Source: Caballeronia fortuita | GTDB lineage: Bacteria > Pseudomonadota > Gammaproteobacteria > Burkholderiales > Burkholderiaceae | Assembly: GCF_001544835.2 (NCBI RefSeq) | Contig: NZ_FCNX02000003.1 | Span: 1-64,000, forward strand | Direction: 5' to 3' | DNA: 64,000 nucleotides | Shown: positions 43,970 to 53,363 of the stretch, in pieces | Layout of the letters: every line of letters starts with the position of its first letter | Numbering within the stretch: position 1 is the stretch's first letter | Position numbers and translations under genes: made by a program | Notes under the pieces: generated by a model | What the model saw: the letters and a program-made list of their open reading frames with translations, nothing else | Told to the model about the DNA's origin: nothing | The model's database searches: none

Positions 43970-45466
43970 ATGGAATCCATATTCAAGCCGCACGGTTTCG
44001 CGCCAATCGATCCTGCTCTTCCGGGTTTCGCCAGGAGCATTTTCGCTTCTACCCGCGATGGTCAACTTTTTATACAAGACGTTGTAAGGGAGGAATCCAT
44101 CCGATTTATTAGCGTTGCAACTGCGGAACCGGAAATTTTAAAATTCGACGACGCTGCAATTTCGGAGCTGACTCAAATGCCGGGGATGGGGGCGCATAAC
44201 TGGCACTCGACGCCGCTTTACGTATTCTCATGGGGAGATGGAAGAATCACGGCGGGGAGCAAAGATAAGGTAGCGATAGTGCTGCTTGAAAAGCTCCAAG
44301 ACTTGATCCAGTGGCCGCGTATTTACGCGTCCGCCGCAGACTTTATCTATTCCTCAAAATCATCCCAAGGCGTCGGAATCCATAGTTATCGCCGGAATGA
44401 CGGGGACCTTTTATTTGTTGCGGACCAGAAGGTAGCATCTTTAAAGATGCGAACAAACAAGATCCTCACAAAGATACAGCCAAGCCGTATTGCATCCGTT
44501 GATCACGGCGCCGAAGCAATGCGGCTATACCAGCGATTCAAAGAAAGACTTGCCCCTGATGTGATGGAGCTTGCAGTTCTTTACTTGGAAATGCAGCGAA
44601 GCGAGGATGTGATCAAGCTTCTTGACTTGGCGTCCGAGGGTGCACATTCAACTCGTGCACCATGGCCGCGAGTCACCGATGAAGTTGTTGAAAGACTCCG
44701 ATTCGCGGATAGAGAAATCGCGCGAGGAAAGTACCGAGTAGCAACTTCAGTTTATGCAGCCGTGCTTGCAGAGTTGAGTTCTGAGATCGACGACGACATC
44801 GTTGTCAGGCTTGCTAGGTTCTCTATCTCAGAGAGGTGCGGCCTGCTTAGAACAGGCCGTGACGTATTGCGTCTTCCGGAGTGGCAACTGCTCGACTGTC
44901 TGCTGAAAGAACTGTGCTGCATTGCCAGTAGTTCAAACGAATGGCTTGCCTACAGTGGACGATCGTTGCTACGTCTCGCGAGTGTGTTTCTATCTAAGAA
45001 GGAGACTGAGCGAGCGCGGGACGTTCTTTCAATGGTTTCAGAGTTAGCGACTTCGGCGGCCGACCGGAAACTGTCAATTGACTATGACCTTTCGACGGAG
45101 CTTCTCTTAACCCAGGCGAGCCTTGAGATATATGCTGGGGATTTGGGCCGTGCAGAAAAGTGCTACCAGCAAGCGGTCGCGCGTCTGCGCAAGGCTGACG
45201 AGAACGTCAGTACGATGTTTCGGTTGGCGTCAGTGCTGGCGGGTTTATCCGACTTCTACCTCGCGCAGGGGCGACTGATTGCGGCGGAGGCGACTGCAAT
45301 TGAAGGAGTGGCATGGGGAAGAATCTTGGCGCTCGCTGGAATTCCAAAAAGCGAAGAAAGCGTATTGACGGCTCAAGGTGTCCTCGAGAGATTGTACGTT
45401 CGAGCCAGTCGGGACTTAGAGCTCTCTCTCCTGCGCAAGACCCTGGATGCTTCGACACGCGGTTGA
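43970..45466 (+). CDS. TPR-like repeat protein, second of the coupled pair
   Basis: A 498-residue protein. Residues 1-150 look beta-rich; from about 190 to the C-terminus the sequence is helical with TPR-like spacing, e.g. MELAVLYLEMQRSEDVIKLLDLA, LAYSGRSLLRLASVFLSKKETERARDVLSMV, and EIYAGDLGRAEKCYQQAVARLRKAD. TPR arrays bind partner proteins. No enzymatic motif was found. It overlaps the preceding frame if its upstream ATG (43955) is used. The gene is AT-richer than the catabolic cluster, consistent with horizontal origin. Confidence 0.65.
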   Translation: MESIFKPHGFAPIDPALPGFARSIFASTRDGQLFIQDVVREESIRFISVATAEPEILKFDDAAISELTQMPGMGAHNWHSTPLYVFSWGDGRITAGSKDKVAIVLLEKLQDLIQWPRIYASAADFIYSSKSSQGVGIHSYRRNDGDLLFVADQKVASLKMRTNKILTKIQPSRIASVDHGAEAMRLYQRFKERLAPDVMELAVLYLEMQRSEDVIKLLDLASEGAHSTRAPWPRVTDEVVERLRFADREIARGKYRVATSVYAAVLAELSSEIDDDIVVRLARFSISERCGLLRTGRDVLRLPEWQLLDCLLKELCCIASSSNEWLAYSGRSLLRLASVFLSKKETERARDVLSMVSELATSAADRKLSIDYDLSTELLLTQASLEIYAGDLGRAEKCYQQAVARLRKADENVSTMFRLASVLAGLSDFYLAQGRLIAAEATAIEGVAWGRILALAGIPKSEESVLTAQGVLERLYVRASRDLELSLLRKTLDASTRG

Positions 45467-45505
45467 TTTGCCGTATAAGACATGAGTCGCTCGACGACTT
45501 GCCTT

Positions 45506-45528
45506 CCCACAGGCATGGCGCCTGTGGG
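45506..45528. repeat. 9-bp inverted repeat between island genes
   Basis: CCCACAGGC and GCCTGTGGG flank a five-base loop, a stable hairpin 40 bp after the TPR gene stop and 130 bp before the GHKL gene. No T-run follows, so it may slow or partially end transcription, or act as a regulatory dyad. Confidence 0.45.
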
Positions 45529-45657
45529 CTGCACCGTCGCACCTGATCACTAAAGTGTTCCGTAGCTTTGCCGTTAACGACTACGGATGGGGCAGAAAAG
45601 CTAGTAGTGACAGGTGAGACTGAAGGATCGCAACGAGACCGGATCCCGTTTTGCAAG

Positions 45658-47409
45658 ATGAAAAACAACAAAGCCCGTTTTAGCGTTAATTCCCGGCTGG
45701 CACACATTCTCAGCCAGGAGTACACCTCGAGCGAGAAGGCTCTCAAAGAGCTTGTGGACAACGCTTGGGACGCCGACGCAGAGCGTGTGACCATATCATT
45801 GCCCGAGCCGATGAGCGACGCGCCGATTGTCATCTCAGACGATGGTAGCGGCATGACCACAGCGGAGTTGAATAACCACTACCTCTCGATCGCGTCGGAT
45901 CGCCGCGCGAGAAGTGGCGAGCGTACCGCGCGTAAGCAGCGTTTGGTCAAAGGGCGCAAGGGTATCGGCAAGTTCGCGGGACTGATGACAGCCTCCGTGA
46001 TGACGCTTGAGACCTGCGCACGAGGGACCAGGACGAGCTTCACGCTGCGACTTCAGGATTTGTTAAACGCTCACGACCTTGACATGTTGGACCTAGAGCT
46101 CGTTACGACTGTGTGCGACTCGAGCGCACATGGGACGACGATTACTCTCAGCGATCTTGACCAGCAGTTGGCGTTTCCTAGTCCCCAGCGAATTCGCCAA
46201 TTGCTATTGCAAGACTATGGTCGCGAAACGGATTTTGGCATCGTTGTTGACGGGAAGCCACTTGGCGTTGACGACGTTGTCGGGACATTCAAGGACAACA
46301 CCTTTTCTGTACAGAACGTGGGAGAAGTCAAGCTTCGGTTCGCGATCGCGGAGAAAAAATCGGTGTCACGGCAGCCTGGAATCGTGATACGTGTCGACGG
46401 AAAGGTGGTAGGGAAACCCTCTTTCTTCGGATTGGACGAACGCGACGATTTCCCTCCGAAGCTTTTGAAGCGTCTCTACGGTGAGATAGATGCGGATGGA
46501 CTTCGAGATCACGTCACCGCCGGTTGGGACAGCCTTATCGAGAATAGCGAGCTTCTAGAGAAGGTTAGGGAAGTCGTTGCGCCCCTTGTCCTTCAGGCGT
46601 TCAAGGAGGCTCACGGCAAGGAACTGCAGCTCGCTCATGCCCGGCTGAAGCGCGAAATCAAAGAGCGGCTAGCCGCCCTTCCAGAGAACCGACGGGAATA
46701 TGCCGAAAGCGCGATAAGGAAGGTGCTCGACAAATTCTACGGCGAACCGCCGGAGAAAGTGGAGCCTTTCATCCATGTCCTGCTGGAGGCAATCGAACGA
46801 TCAGACTACGGTTCCGTGGTTAGGCATTTGGCGGAAGCGCGACGTAGAGATGTAGTTGCACTTGCGGAGGCGCTGGACGAGTTTGGTCTCGCCGACATGG
46901 CTTATCTCGTTGAGCAGGCGGGAGCGCGTCGAGAATTTCTTAACAATCTTGAAGCGCTCGCGAAGGATGAGAAAACCATCGAAGCGCAGATGCATAGAGC
47001 GGTCGAGCGAAATCTTTGGGTATTTGGCCCCGAGTATTCGGTATTCAGCTCGAACCAGACACTGCAGCGCCAGGTGGAGGACATGCTCGGTAAGAAGTTT
47101 ACGGGATCGCGTTCAAAGAAGCGGCCCGACCTGCTGCTCAATGAGAATCTTAGTGGAGAGTGCTTGCTCGTCGAGTTCAAACGGCCATCGCACGCGTTAA
47201 ACCGCGGCGATTATGAGCAAGCTACTCACTATAGACATGACTTGACGAAGCACATGGGCAAGAGGATCAAAGTGTTGTTGGTTGGTGGGGACCGTTCTCC
47301 CGACTACCCGACGAACAATACCGAGCCGGACGTCGTGGCTCATACTTTTCTAGACGTCATTGCAACAGCGAGACGTCAACTGGATTGGCAAATCCGACAG
47401 CAGCGTTGA
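45658..47409 (+). CDS. GHKL ATPase fused to a DUF4263/Shedu-like nuclease domain
   Basis: A 583-residue two-part protein. The N-terminal Hsp90/MORC-like GHKL fold has the N box ALKELVDNAWDADA at about 29-42, the G1 box SDDGSGM at 60-66 and the G2 box GRKGIGKFAG at 99-108. A helical middle (residues 290-430) is rich in Glu/Arg. The C-terminal domain has RAVERNLWVFG, then RPDLLL (Asp491), LLVEFKRP (Glu506, Lys508) and a following Gln in DYEQATHYR, the arrangement of DUF4263 nucleases including Shedu. It probably couples ATP binding to DNA or RNA cleavage. ATG at 45658 starts the fold; longer starts exist. Confidence 0.82.
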   Translation: MKNNKARFSVNSRLAHILSQEYTSSEKALKELVDNAWDADAERVTISLPEPMSDAPIVISDDGSGMTTAELNNHYLSIASDRRARSGERTARKQRLVKGRKGIGKFAGLMTASVMTLETCARGTRTSFTLRLQDLLNAHDLDMLDLELVTTVCDSSAHGTTITLSDLDQQLAFPSPQRIRQLLLQDYGRETDFGIVVDGKPLGVDDVVGTFKDNTFSVQNVGEVKLRFAIAEKKSVSRQPGIVIRVDGKVVGKPSFFGLDERDDFPPKLLKRLYGEIDADGLRDHVTAGWDSLIENSELLEKVREVVAPLVLQAFKEAHGKELQLAHARLKREIKERLAALPENRREYAESAIRKVLDKFYGEPPEKVEPFIHVLLEAIERSDYGSVVRHLAEARRRDVVALAEALDEFGLADMAYLVEQAGARREFLNNLEALAKDEKTIEAQMHRAVERNLWVFGPEYSVFSSNQTLQRQVEDMLGKKFTGSRSKKRPDLLLNENLSGECLLVEFKRPSHALNRGDYEQATHYRHDLTKHMGKRIKVLLVGGDRSPDYPTNNTEPDVVAHTFLDVIATARRQLDWQIRQQR

Positions 47410-47949
47410 CGCCTGCTGAGCCTCGCTTCTGAAGCCCAGTGAAGGGTGCCCATGACCAGCACAAGGATCAGTTATTCCCACTTTTCTCGTATTGCGCAGA
47501 TGCTACCATTGCAGTCAAAGCGATTTCGCCGCGCGTCAGCCGCGGCAAATTTTATCTTAACTACTGTCGCTCCGCGCTCAACCATACATGTCTCGTTTGG
47601 GAATCGACCGTGCGACCGGCGAGGGAAAGGATCATCCGCGCTACCTCGCCGTACCTACGCCCGTCGTGTCGCAATGCAAGCTCATAGAAACCCCCTCTGA
47701 TCTGTCCGAGCTACCGCTCGGGCTCGACAGTCAACCCTTTGGTTGGGTGTTTCGCGAGGAATCCTTCGATCCGATCTAGCTCGATGCATCAGCGCGATTC
47801 CGTCGAAAAATCAGTGGCGCTCGCGTGTTTGGCTGACTGCTAGCACTGCTTGCGTACTCATGGCGCGCGGAGCTACGCCCTACAAGACGTGCGTCGCATG
47901 GGTCCAGCTGTCGTGATCAGCAACTACCTCGAGGTTGCTGCCCGCCAGC
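47410..47949. other. Convergent intergenic region
   Basis: It lies between the convergent stops of the GHKL and giant genes. A plus-strand frame at 47588-47779 reads plausibly (RLGIDRATGEGKDHPRYL...) for 63 codons but has no ribosome site or partner; it may be a fragment of a gene. No terminator hairpin was found. Confidence 0.4.
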
Positions 47950-50900
47950 CTATGCGGTAGCGAGGTCGCAGTCCCTGAGCAATGCGATATTTGTCCCAGC
48001 AAGCCGCTTGACGATAACGTCCCAGCGTGTCTTGCCTGCATTTGAAAGAATGCCGACTTCGGACTGTTTCAATTTGGCAATGATGTTTTGAAGCAGGACA
48101 ACATCGCGGCGCGCGAAATCAGCGAATTTCTTTGCCCTCGGTCGGAGATCATCTCCCGCCTTTTCGCTGGCTCTCGCATCGCGAAGCAACGCCCAGCTAA
48201 GGCCTTGCATAACACTGCACCTTTCGATAAGGAACCTGATGGTCAGTGAGTCGGAGGGATGAGTCCTGAGCAAGCTCAGTTCCGCCTCGCCAACAAATCC
48301 TAAGGCAATTTGATAGCGCCGTACAGCACCGGGAAATTGCACCGCCGTGACGCAGCGGATGGTGGATGCAGGCGCGACTCTTTGGACTGCCAGCACGTTT
48401 CTTTTGTTGCCCCGGTAGGCAATTCTTGCGAAGCGCGACTCGAGGAGCAGCATATGTGCGCGTTCGTTCTCGTTCTCGTGGAACTGTTGCGCGTAGTAGT
48501 CCAATGCTCTGCGAATCTTAGCGGTCAGGTCGAGTACGAGCATCTTTGCAGCGGGGTGGGCGGCTTGACTCGGTTTCTGCAAGATTCGGATTATCTCTAA
48601 GCCCAATCGGCCAAACATCCTCAGACCCTCTGCCGCAAGATACGGAGGTCGAGCCACTGATGCACCTCCAGGGAGGCGATTGAGAAGCTCGAAGGCGGCG
48701 AGAAAAGGTACGGTGTAACCGAGCAACTGCGCTATTGCCATGTTTTCCGTGTCTTTGGATTCCGCAGCGGCCGAACGGAAGATTCCAAGTAACACGAGGT
48801 GAGAAAAGACGTCGTCGGTATTGTCGTGTATTTTCACGTCAATCGAACCGGCTGCGCGTTCTACCCGTTCGTTAAGCTGGTCGGCCGTTGGTAGCCATGA
48901 ATCTGCAGGCTTGCGCTCAGTGTCATGGAACTCGAAGAGTTGCGGAGGAATGCTGTAGCCACGCAGAAGCTTGAGGCATTCGCCACTGGAGCGCTCGCTC
49001 GTCGGACCATCAGAGAGCCCATCGATCTGAACAAGCACTTTCCCAATCACCGACTTTCCTTTCATCAGACTGTCGAAGCGATTCAGCGTGGGGCGGATCG
49101 TTCGCCAAGTGGAGCTCGGTCCGCACCGGAATGCCGCCACGCCGAGGGATATATAGTGACGAACGAGATCCTGCTCACTCAAACACTGCCTGCCGGGCAG
49201 GTCGAATGAACTATCGCATCGATAATCTAGCAGCTGCGGCGGGGCTGAATGAGCAAATAGCGGGAATATCTTGTCTTGGACGTACATTGCGACCTCAAAT
49301 CTAATTAGCTCGGCACCCCATTCTGTGCGGGAAGACTCGTGGGATTTCGGGCCCAACAAAAGGTCGAACAGACCTCGATACAAGAAGTGGAACAGGTTGA
49401 ATGCTTGTCGTCGGCCGCTAGCGTCGGTCATCAATTCGACCATTAGCGGAAGACAAACAAGCCCGTGATACAGAGATTCCAGCCCTCGTCGGTACGACCG
49501 TAGTGTCGTCCTACTGCTCTTCACAGAATGTCGTAAAACAAGCGTATGCTGACGATATGCTTCCTCCTGGATGATCTGGTGGCATTTAAGCGCAAGGCCC
49601 CGATGACGCTTCAGGAGCGCGACAGCCAATTCCTCTTGAACATCGGGGTGCAGGAAGTCGATAGATTCCGTCCACCACTCCTGTGCATTTGAATCTAGTG
49701 ACAGCAGGTCCTCATTTGGATACTCGAAAGGATGGCGGTGAGGGTCTAGGTCGGTCCACTTCTCGTCAGGTCCGATGCTTATCAGCGGGGAAAATCTGTC
49801 GAGTGTTGTTTCAAAAAATTTGCTCCATTCCTCAGCACTGGATGGAAAGTGTTCGAATTCCCTGGTTGCAGTATCCCCGGGCTCTGCGATTCCCTCGCCT
49901 TCGAAGAACCCCAAACAGCGCATTAGTGTTGCCCGACGCATTCCGGATATCGAGAATGTAAGCAGCGCGAGGAAGCCCCGCGTTTGGGGAGCGCAAGAAC
50001 CGTCGAGAAGTTCGGCCAGTCGTCCGACCATGGCTCCAAAACCCTCGAAGTCGCCTATCTTCGAGCGACGCAGTTCCGGCGCCAGTCGGCCTGTTACACC
50101 CTGTTCCATTCTGCTTATTTGCTCAAAGACAGCCAACGCAGATTCGGTCGGTTCCCAAAGCAAGTCCGGGATATCAGAGCAGGCGTCAGCCGTGTTTTTG
50201 AAGTCATTCTCCCGCAGAACCGTTGGAAGGTCCTCTACGGCGAGCGCAGCGAGCGTAAGCGAGGGTTGCTGATACTCCTGTAGTGCCCCCAATTCTGTTG
50301 TTCCAAGCACTAGGAAGTAGGACCAGTCGAAGAATTTAATATCGACCGGATCATCGATACTTTCCTTCTCCGGCTGGGTCGGCTGACTGAGGTACGCAAG
50401 GAATTCGGCAAGCGGTGAATCACCTACCGCGCGCCGTAGATTCGGTAAGACTTCGGGAGTCGGGTCCAGCCCGACGAAAATCGCGATCAGGGAACGATGT
50501 GCGAGCGCTTGTCGAATCTCAGTGATTCCGGCGTGCAGTTGCGTTTCCGACATTTCGGGAGCAACGACAACGGGCGCCTCGTCCTTCAACAATGCGAGAA
50601 AATTGTGAACTAAGTACTCCATGCCACGAAACGCCACCGGCGCGATCCATCTACCACACGGGATGACAAAGATGCTCCGCGCCGGAGGGTTGCCCGAATA
50701 TTCACTCGACCTCAACGAAGAAGCGAGCAGGTCTGGCAGCGTTTCCGAGAGACGCACAGCCAATGCTTCCAGTCCCGTCGGCGCACCGGGAGCAACAATA
50801 CACTGAATCGATCTGCCTTCGTTCTCTCGGCTGAGCCTTGAAACGAGGCGATCTTCCATCTCCTTGCGGGTTTCCGACTCAAAGTAAGTCCGTTTCTGCA

Positions 50901-51663
50901 GCATCAAGGCTTGCTCGGGATTTGCGACAAGAGCTGTGACGCCCGTTGTGATGAGCGTCAGGAACTCGTCTACAGCGGACTCGCCGAAGTGCCTTTTCTT
51001 GAGCTTGTCGGGCGACATCTTGAAGCTCGATGCCACTTGGCGGTAGCGATCGCCGAAGAAACTGTTGAGGAGGCGGCATGCCTCATCGAGTGCAGCAGTC
51101 CCATAACTGTCAACCTTGGCTTTCTCAGCGCGCTCGCGCTGCCGTTCTAATGGCGCGGCTGCAGTCAGGCCGACATTGCCCAATTGCTTGAACCAAGGTT
51201 GGAACCCGGCCCCCTTCAAAAATTCTTGGACTAACACCTCCGGTGTCCCAAATCGCTCCCTCTGTCTGCACCGCTCAAAGAAGTGATTCTTGAGAGTGCA
51301 GACGATCAGATTCCACCTGAATTGCATCCCGAGCCCAATTTCGTCATCGATTAGCATGTCACGAAAGCGCGCTATCGGATGATGGCTGGGTATGGAAACG
51401 GGAAACGAATCTGGCTCCGGTAGCACGCCCATGTCCGATTGCAGCAAGAGCGCACGCCATAAGTCACGAATGCGTGACTCGTCGTAAGGGGCCGTTTTAC
51501 TGTATAACGTTGGTGCGGCAGAGCCGGCGGTGCCATCGGAGGCAAGGACATTGGACGCTGTGTTCATCGCTTCTATTCCCAGAGTTCGTTCGACGGCGTT
51601 CTCGTCAATTTCTCGCAGGGATGCCGCGGCAAAGGTTTGATAGCGCTGCTGACGCGGGAACAT
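47950..51663 (-). CDS. Giant protein of unknown function with a degenerate P-loop-like region
   Basis: About 1,237 residues in one frame. The N-terminal 200 residues are helical with charged stretches (RQRERAEKAKVDSYG). Near 300 a strand-loop-helix reads CIVAPGAPTGLEALAVRLSETL, placed like a Walker A region but without the GK[ST] lysine; SIFVIPCGRW and LIAIFVGLDPTPE follow as beta strands in a STAND-like order. The last 500 residues are helical repeats without a clear family. It could be a degenerate STAND-type sensor, but no catalytic motif is intact. ATG at 51663 has GAGGGAA upstream; an internal ATG at 51567 is also possible. It is transcribed against the island genes and divergently from the small gene at 51863. 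Confidence 0.8.
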   Translation of the reverse strand: MFPRQQRYQTFAAASLREIDENAVERTLGIEAMNTASNVLASDGTAGSAAPTLYSKTAPYDESRIRDLWRALLLQSDMGVLPEPDSFPVSIPSHHPIARFRDMLIDDEIGLGMQFRWNLIVCTLKNHFFERCRQRERFGTPEVLVQEFLKGAGFQPWFKQLGNVGLTAAAPLERQRERAEKAKVDSYGTAALDEACRLLNSFFGDRYRQVASSFKMSPDKLKKRHFGESAVDEFLTLITTGVTALVANPEQALMLQKRTYFESETRKEMEDRLVSRLSRENEGRSIQCIVAPGAPTGLEALAVRLSETLPDLLASSLRSSEYSGNPPARSIFVIPCGRWIAPVAFRGMEYLVHNFLALLKDEAPVVVAPEMSETQLHAGITEIRQALAHRSLIAIFVGLDPTPEVLPNLRRAVGDSPLAEFLAYLSQPTQPEKESIDDPVDIKFFDWSYFLVLGTTELGALQEYQQPSLTLAALAVEDLPTVLRENDFKNTADACSDIPDLLWEPTESALAVFEQISRMEQGVTGRLAPELRRSKIGDFEGFGAMVGRLAELLDGSCAPQTRGFLALLTFSISGMRRATLMRCLGFFEGEGIAEPGDTATREFEHFPSSAEEWSKFFETTLDRFSPLISIGPDEKWTDLDPHRHPFEYPNEDLLSLDSNAQEWWTESIDFLHPDVQEELAVALLKRHRGLALKCHQIIQEEAYRQHTLVLRHSVKSSRTTLRSYRRGLESLYHGLVCLPLMVELMTDASGRRQAFNLFHFLYRGLFDLLLGPKSHESSRTEWGAELIRFEVAMYVQDKIFPLFAHSAPPQLLDYRCDSSFDLPGRQCLSEQDLVRHYISLGVAAFRCGPSSTWRTIRPTLNRFDSLMKGKSVIGKVLVQIDGLSDGPTSERSSGECLKLLRGYSIPPQLFEFHDTERKPADSWLPTADQLNERVERAAGSIDVKIHDNTDDVFSHLVLLGIFRSAAAESKDTENMAIAQLLGYTVPFLAAFELLNRLPGGASVARPPYLAAEGLRMFGRLGLEIIRILQKPSQAAHPAAKMLVLDLTAKIRRALDYYAQQFHENENERAHMLLLESRFARIAYRGNKRNVLAVQRVAPASTIRCVTAVQFPGAVRRYQIALGFVGEAELSLLRTHPSDSLTIRFLIERCSVMQGLSWALLRDARASEKAGDDLRPRAKKFADFARRDVVLLQNIIAKLKQSEVGILSNAGKTRWDVIVKRLAGTNIALLRDCDLATA

Positions 51664-51862
51664 GCAACGCGCTTCCCTCAGCAAAGGGAAGGGTACTCTT
51701 GAACGGGCAGGGTTTCAGCAAACGTTCTCGCGGCGGGATTTCAAATTTTTTCGAAAGTTGTGTCCAATGGTTGCAAGCCGGTTGACGTCAAAGCAGCCAA
51801 TCGGCCAGCGGATTCTCGACGGTGCGCCGGGAGCCGCGACCTGCTGCTGTTGGAGAACCGTC

Positions 51863-52060
51863 ATGGATACTCACACCCTCGAAACGATCATTTCGGCGTT
51901 GCTTGAGCTGTTGATGGCCGTGTGCTACGGACTAGTCATCAAGAAGGTTGAGAAGCCGAGCCACGAAACGCTCCACCTGCTTCTCTTCGCCCTGTATCTC
52001 GCGGGCTTCGGCTGCAAGATCGTGTTTCTCGCACTCGAAGAGGTCCACTACGTTGTCTAA
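51863..52060 (+). CDS. Small two-TM membrane protein
   Basis: A 65-residue protein with GGAGAACCGTC before the ATG at 51863. Two hydrophobic segments, ISALLELLMAVCYGLVI near 10-26 and LHLLLFALYLAGFGCKIVFLAL near 38-59, are separated by a short basic/acidic loop (KKVEKPSHE). Family unknown. It is divergent from the giant gene, 200 bp away, and could be a membrane partner or an unrelated small protein. Confidence 0.6.
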   Translation: MDTHTLETIISALLELLMAVCYGLVIKKVEKPSHETLHLLLFALYLAGFGCKIVFLALEEVHYVV

Positions 52061-52832
52061 CTGCGCAGCGGCCGCGTTCCATCCGTGAAACTGGAAAACA
52101 CGCGGCCGCACCATGACAGGCGTAAGTGTGCGGCGGGTTGCAAGATTAAGCGGGGAACGAACAAAACCTTGCAAACAAGTCACGACAGTCTCTGTGCGGT
52201 GAATCACGACATGTTCCCGACGAGCAATGAGCTATCGTCGTCACACCGCCGCTTAGGCCCGTCAGATGAAATGTAAATGTAAATGTAAGAGTCGGTTGTG
52301 CGATCAGGTGGTGGTTCCGAAATATATCTTGGTGTCGTCTTAGCGCATACTCGGAATAACGCTTGCGCTCATCGTCGCTGGCATCGCGGAGCGCGCGACG
52401 TTCTCAGCCGCCTTGGCACTCATGGTGTTGTCGTTGAGGTACTTGAGTGTGCCGTCGCGCATGGTGTGGAGCCGGCCACTGCCGGACGGCTACACCAGCC
52501 TCTCTGCCGGGAGAAGCGAGCGCTACTGCCAGCGCCCTTTGGCAGAAGGGACGCGCGCGACTGCGCCGACTGCACGGTCGTGTGTATCGACTGTGGCCCT
52601 GCGGCACTCGTGGTACCGGTCGTGATCGGCAATCACGCAAGGATGTCGAGCGATTACGGCAAACACGTCCGGCGGTACCCTTGGTCCGCCTTGATGTCAT
52701 CGATGAAATTTGTGTGTAAGCCTAGACACTGAAGCGCTGCGCATTCGCGCGTGTCGGACTCTTCGGGAGCTGGCAGGTCGAAGCTACTGATCCGCTGACA
52801 CCCGTTGCCGCGCCGTAATGCGGGATGTCGAG
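52061..52832. other. Gene-poor region with a short tandem repeat
   Basis: Overlapping frames on both strands, none recognised. AAATGT is repeated three times in tandem at 52269-52286. It separates the accessory island from the envelope lipoprotein genes. Confidence 0.4.
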
Positions 52833-53363
52833 TTATCGACCGGTGCCCAGTTCAAACCCGGGCACGGATCGTAATTCTGCCGGTGCGACGACGATGCTAG
52901 GAAACTTGCCCGAGAACGTGGTGACATCGTGGCCCACCACGCCAGTCTTCTTGCCGGCATCGGCAGTCGTCTTCTTGTTGTCAGTGTTGCCGCCGTCCGT
53001 TTGATCTGCCGGCTTCATGACCTGCTTCAGTGTGATAGTTAGCTTACTCCCACGGCTCGCATTCACGGTCTGTTCCATGCCCAGTTGTGGTCCCAACTGG
53101 AAACCCTTCGCAAAATCTACTGAGAGGGTGTCCTTCCCGTCTTTCGATGTGGTCAGATCCAACTCTACGTTGATAGTGTCAACGTAGAGGCCGAGATACA
53201 TTTTCTTGTCGTTTAGACTTGATTTGAAATCGTATAAGCCTTCCGCAACCTGCGTTAGCGCGCTCTTCACAGAGATGTCACTAGGTTGCACGGGGGAGGG
53301 AGAAAATGCTGTGCATCCGGAAATCAGTAGTCCGAAGTATACCGCATAAATCAAATTTCTCAT
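52833..53363 (-). CDS. Lipoprotein of unknown function
   Basis: A 176-residue lipoprotein. The signal MRNLIYAVYFGLLISGC gives Cys17. The mature part begins with a helix (KSALTQVAEGLYDFKSSL), then a beta-rich domain (YVDTINVELDLTTSKDGKDTLSVDFAKG), and ends with a linker of Asn/Asp/Lys and a short strand. The helix-then-strand layout recalls the trypco2-type domain seen near bacterial trypsin-like proteins, but I cannot confirm it. GGTGGAAGAT precedes the ATG at 53363; the longer frame lacks a signal peptide. Confidence 0.7.
   Translation of the reverse strand: MRNLIYAVYFGLLISGCTAFSPSPVQPSDISVKSALTQVAEGLYDFKSSLNDKKMYLGLYVDTINVELDLTTSKDGKDTLSVDFAKGFQLGPQLGMEQTVNASRGSKLTITLKQVMKPADQTDGGNTDNKKTTADAGKKTGVVGHDVTTFSGKFPSIVVAPAELRSVPGFELGTGR

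Noticed and set aside
52269..52288. AAATGT repeated three times
   Set aside because: Too short for a CRISPR or iteron array, with no origin or replication gene nearby.
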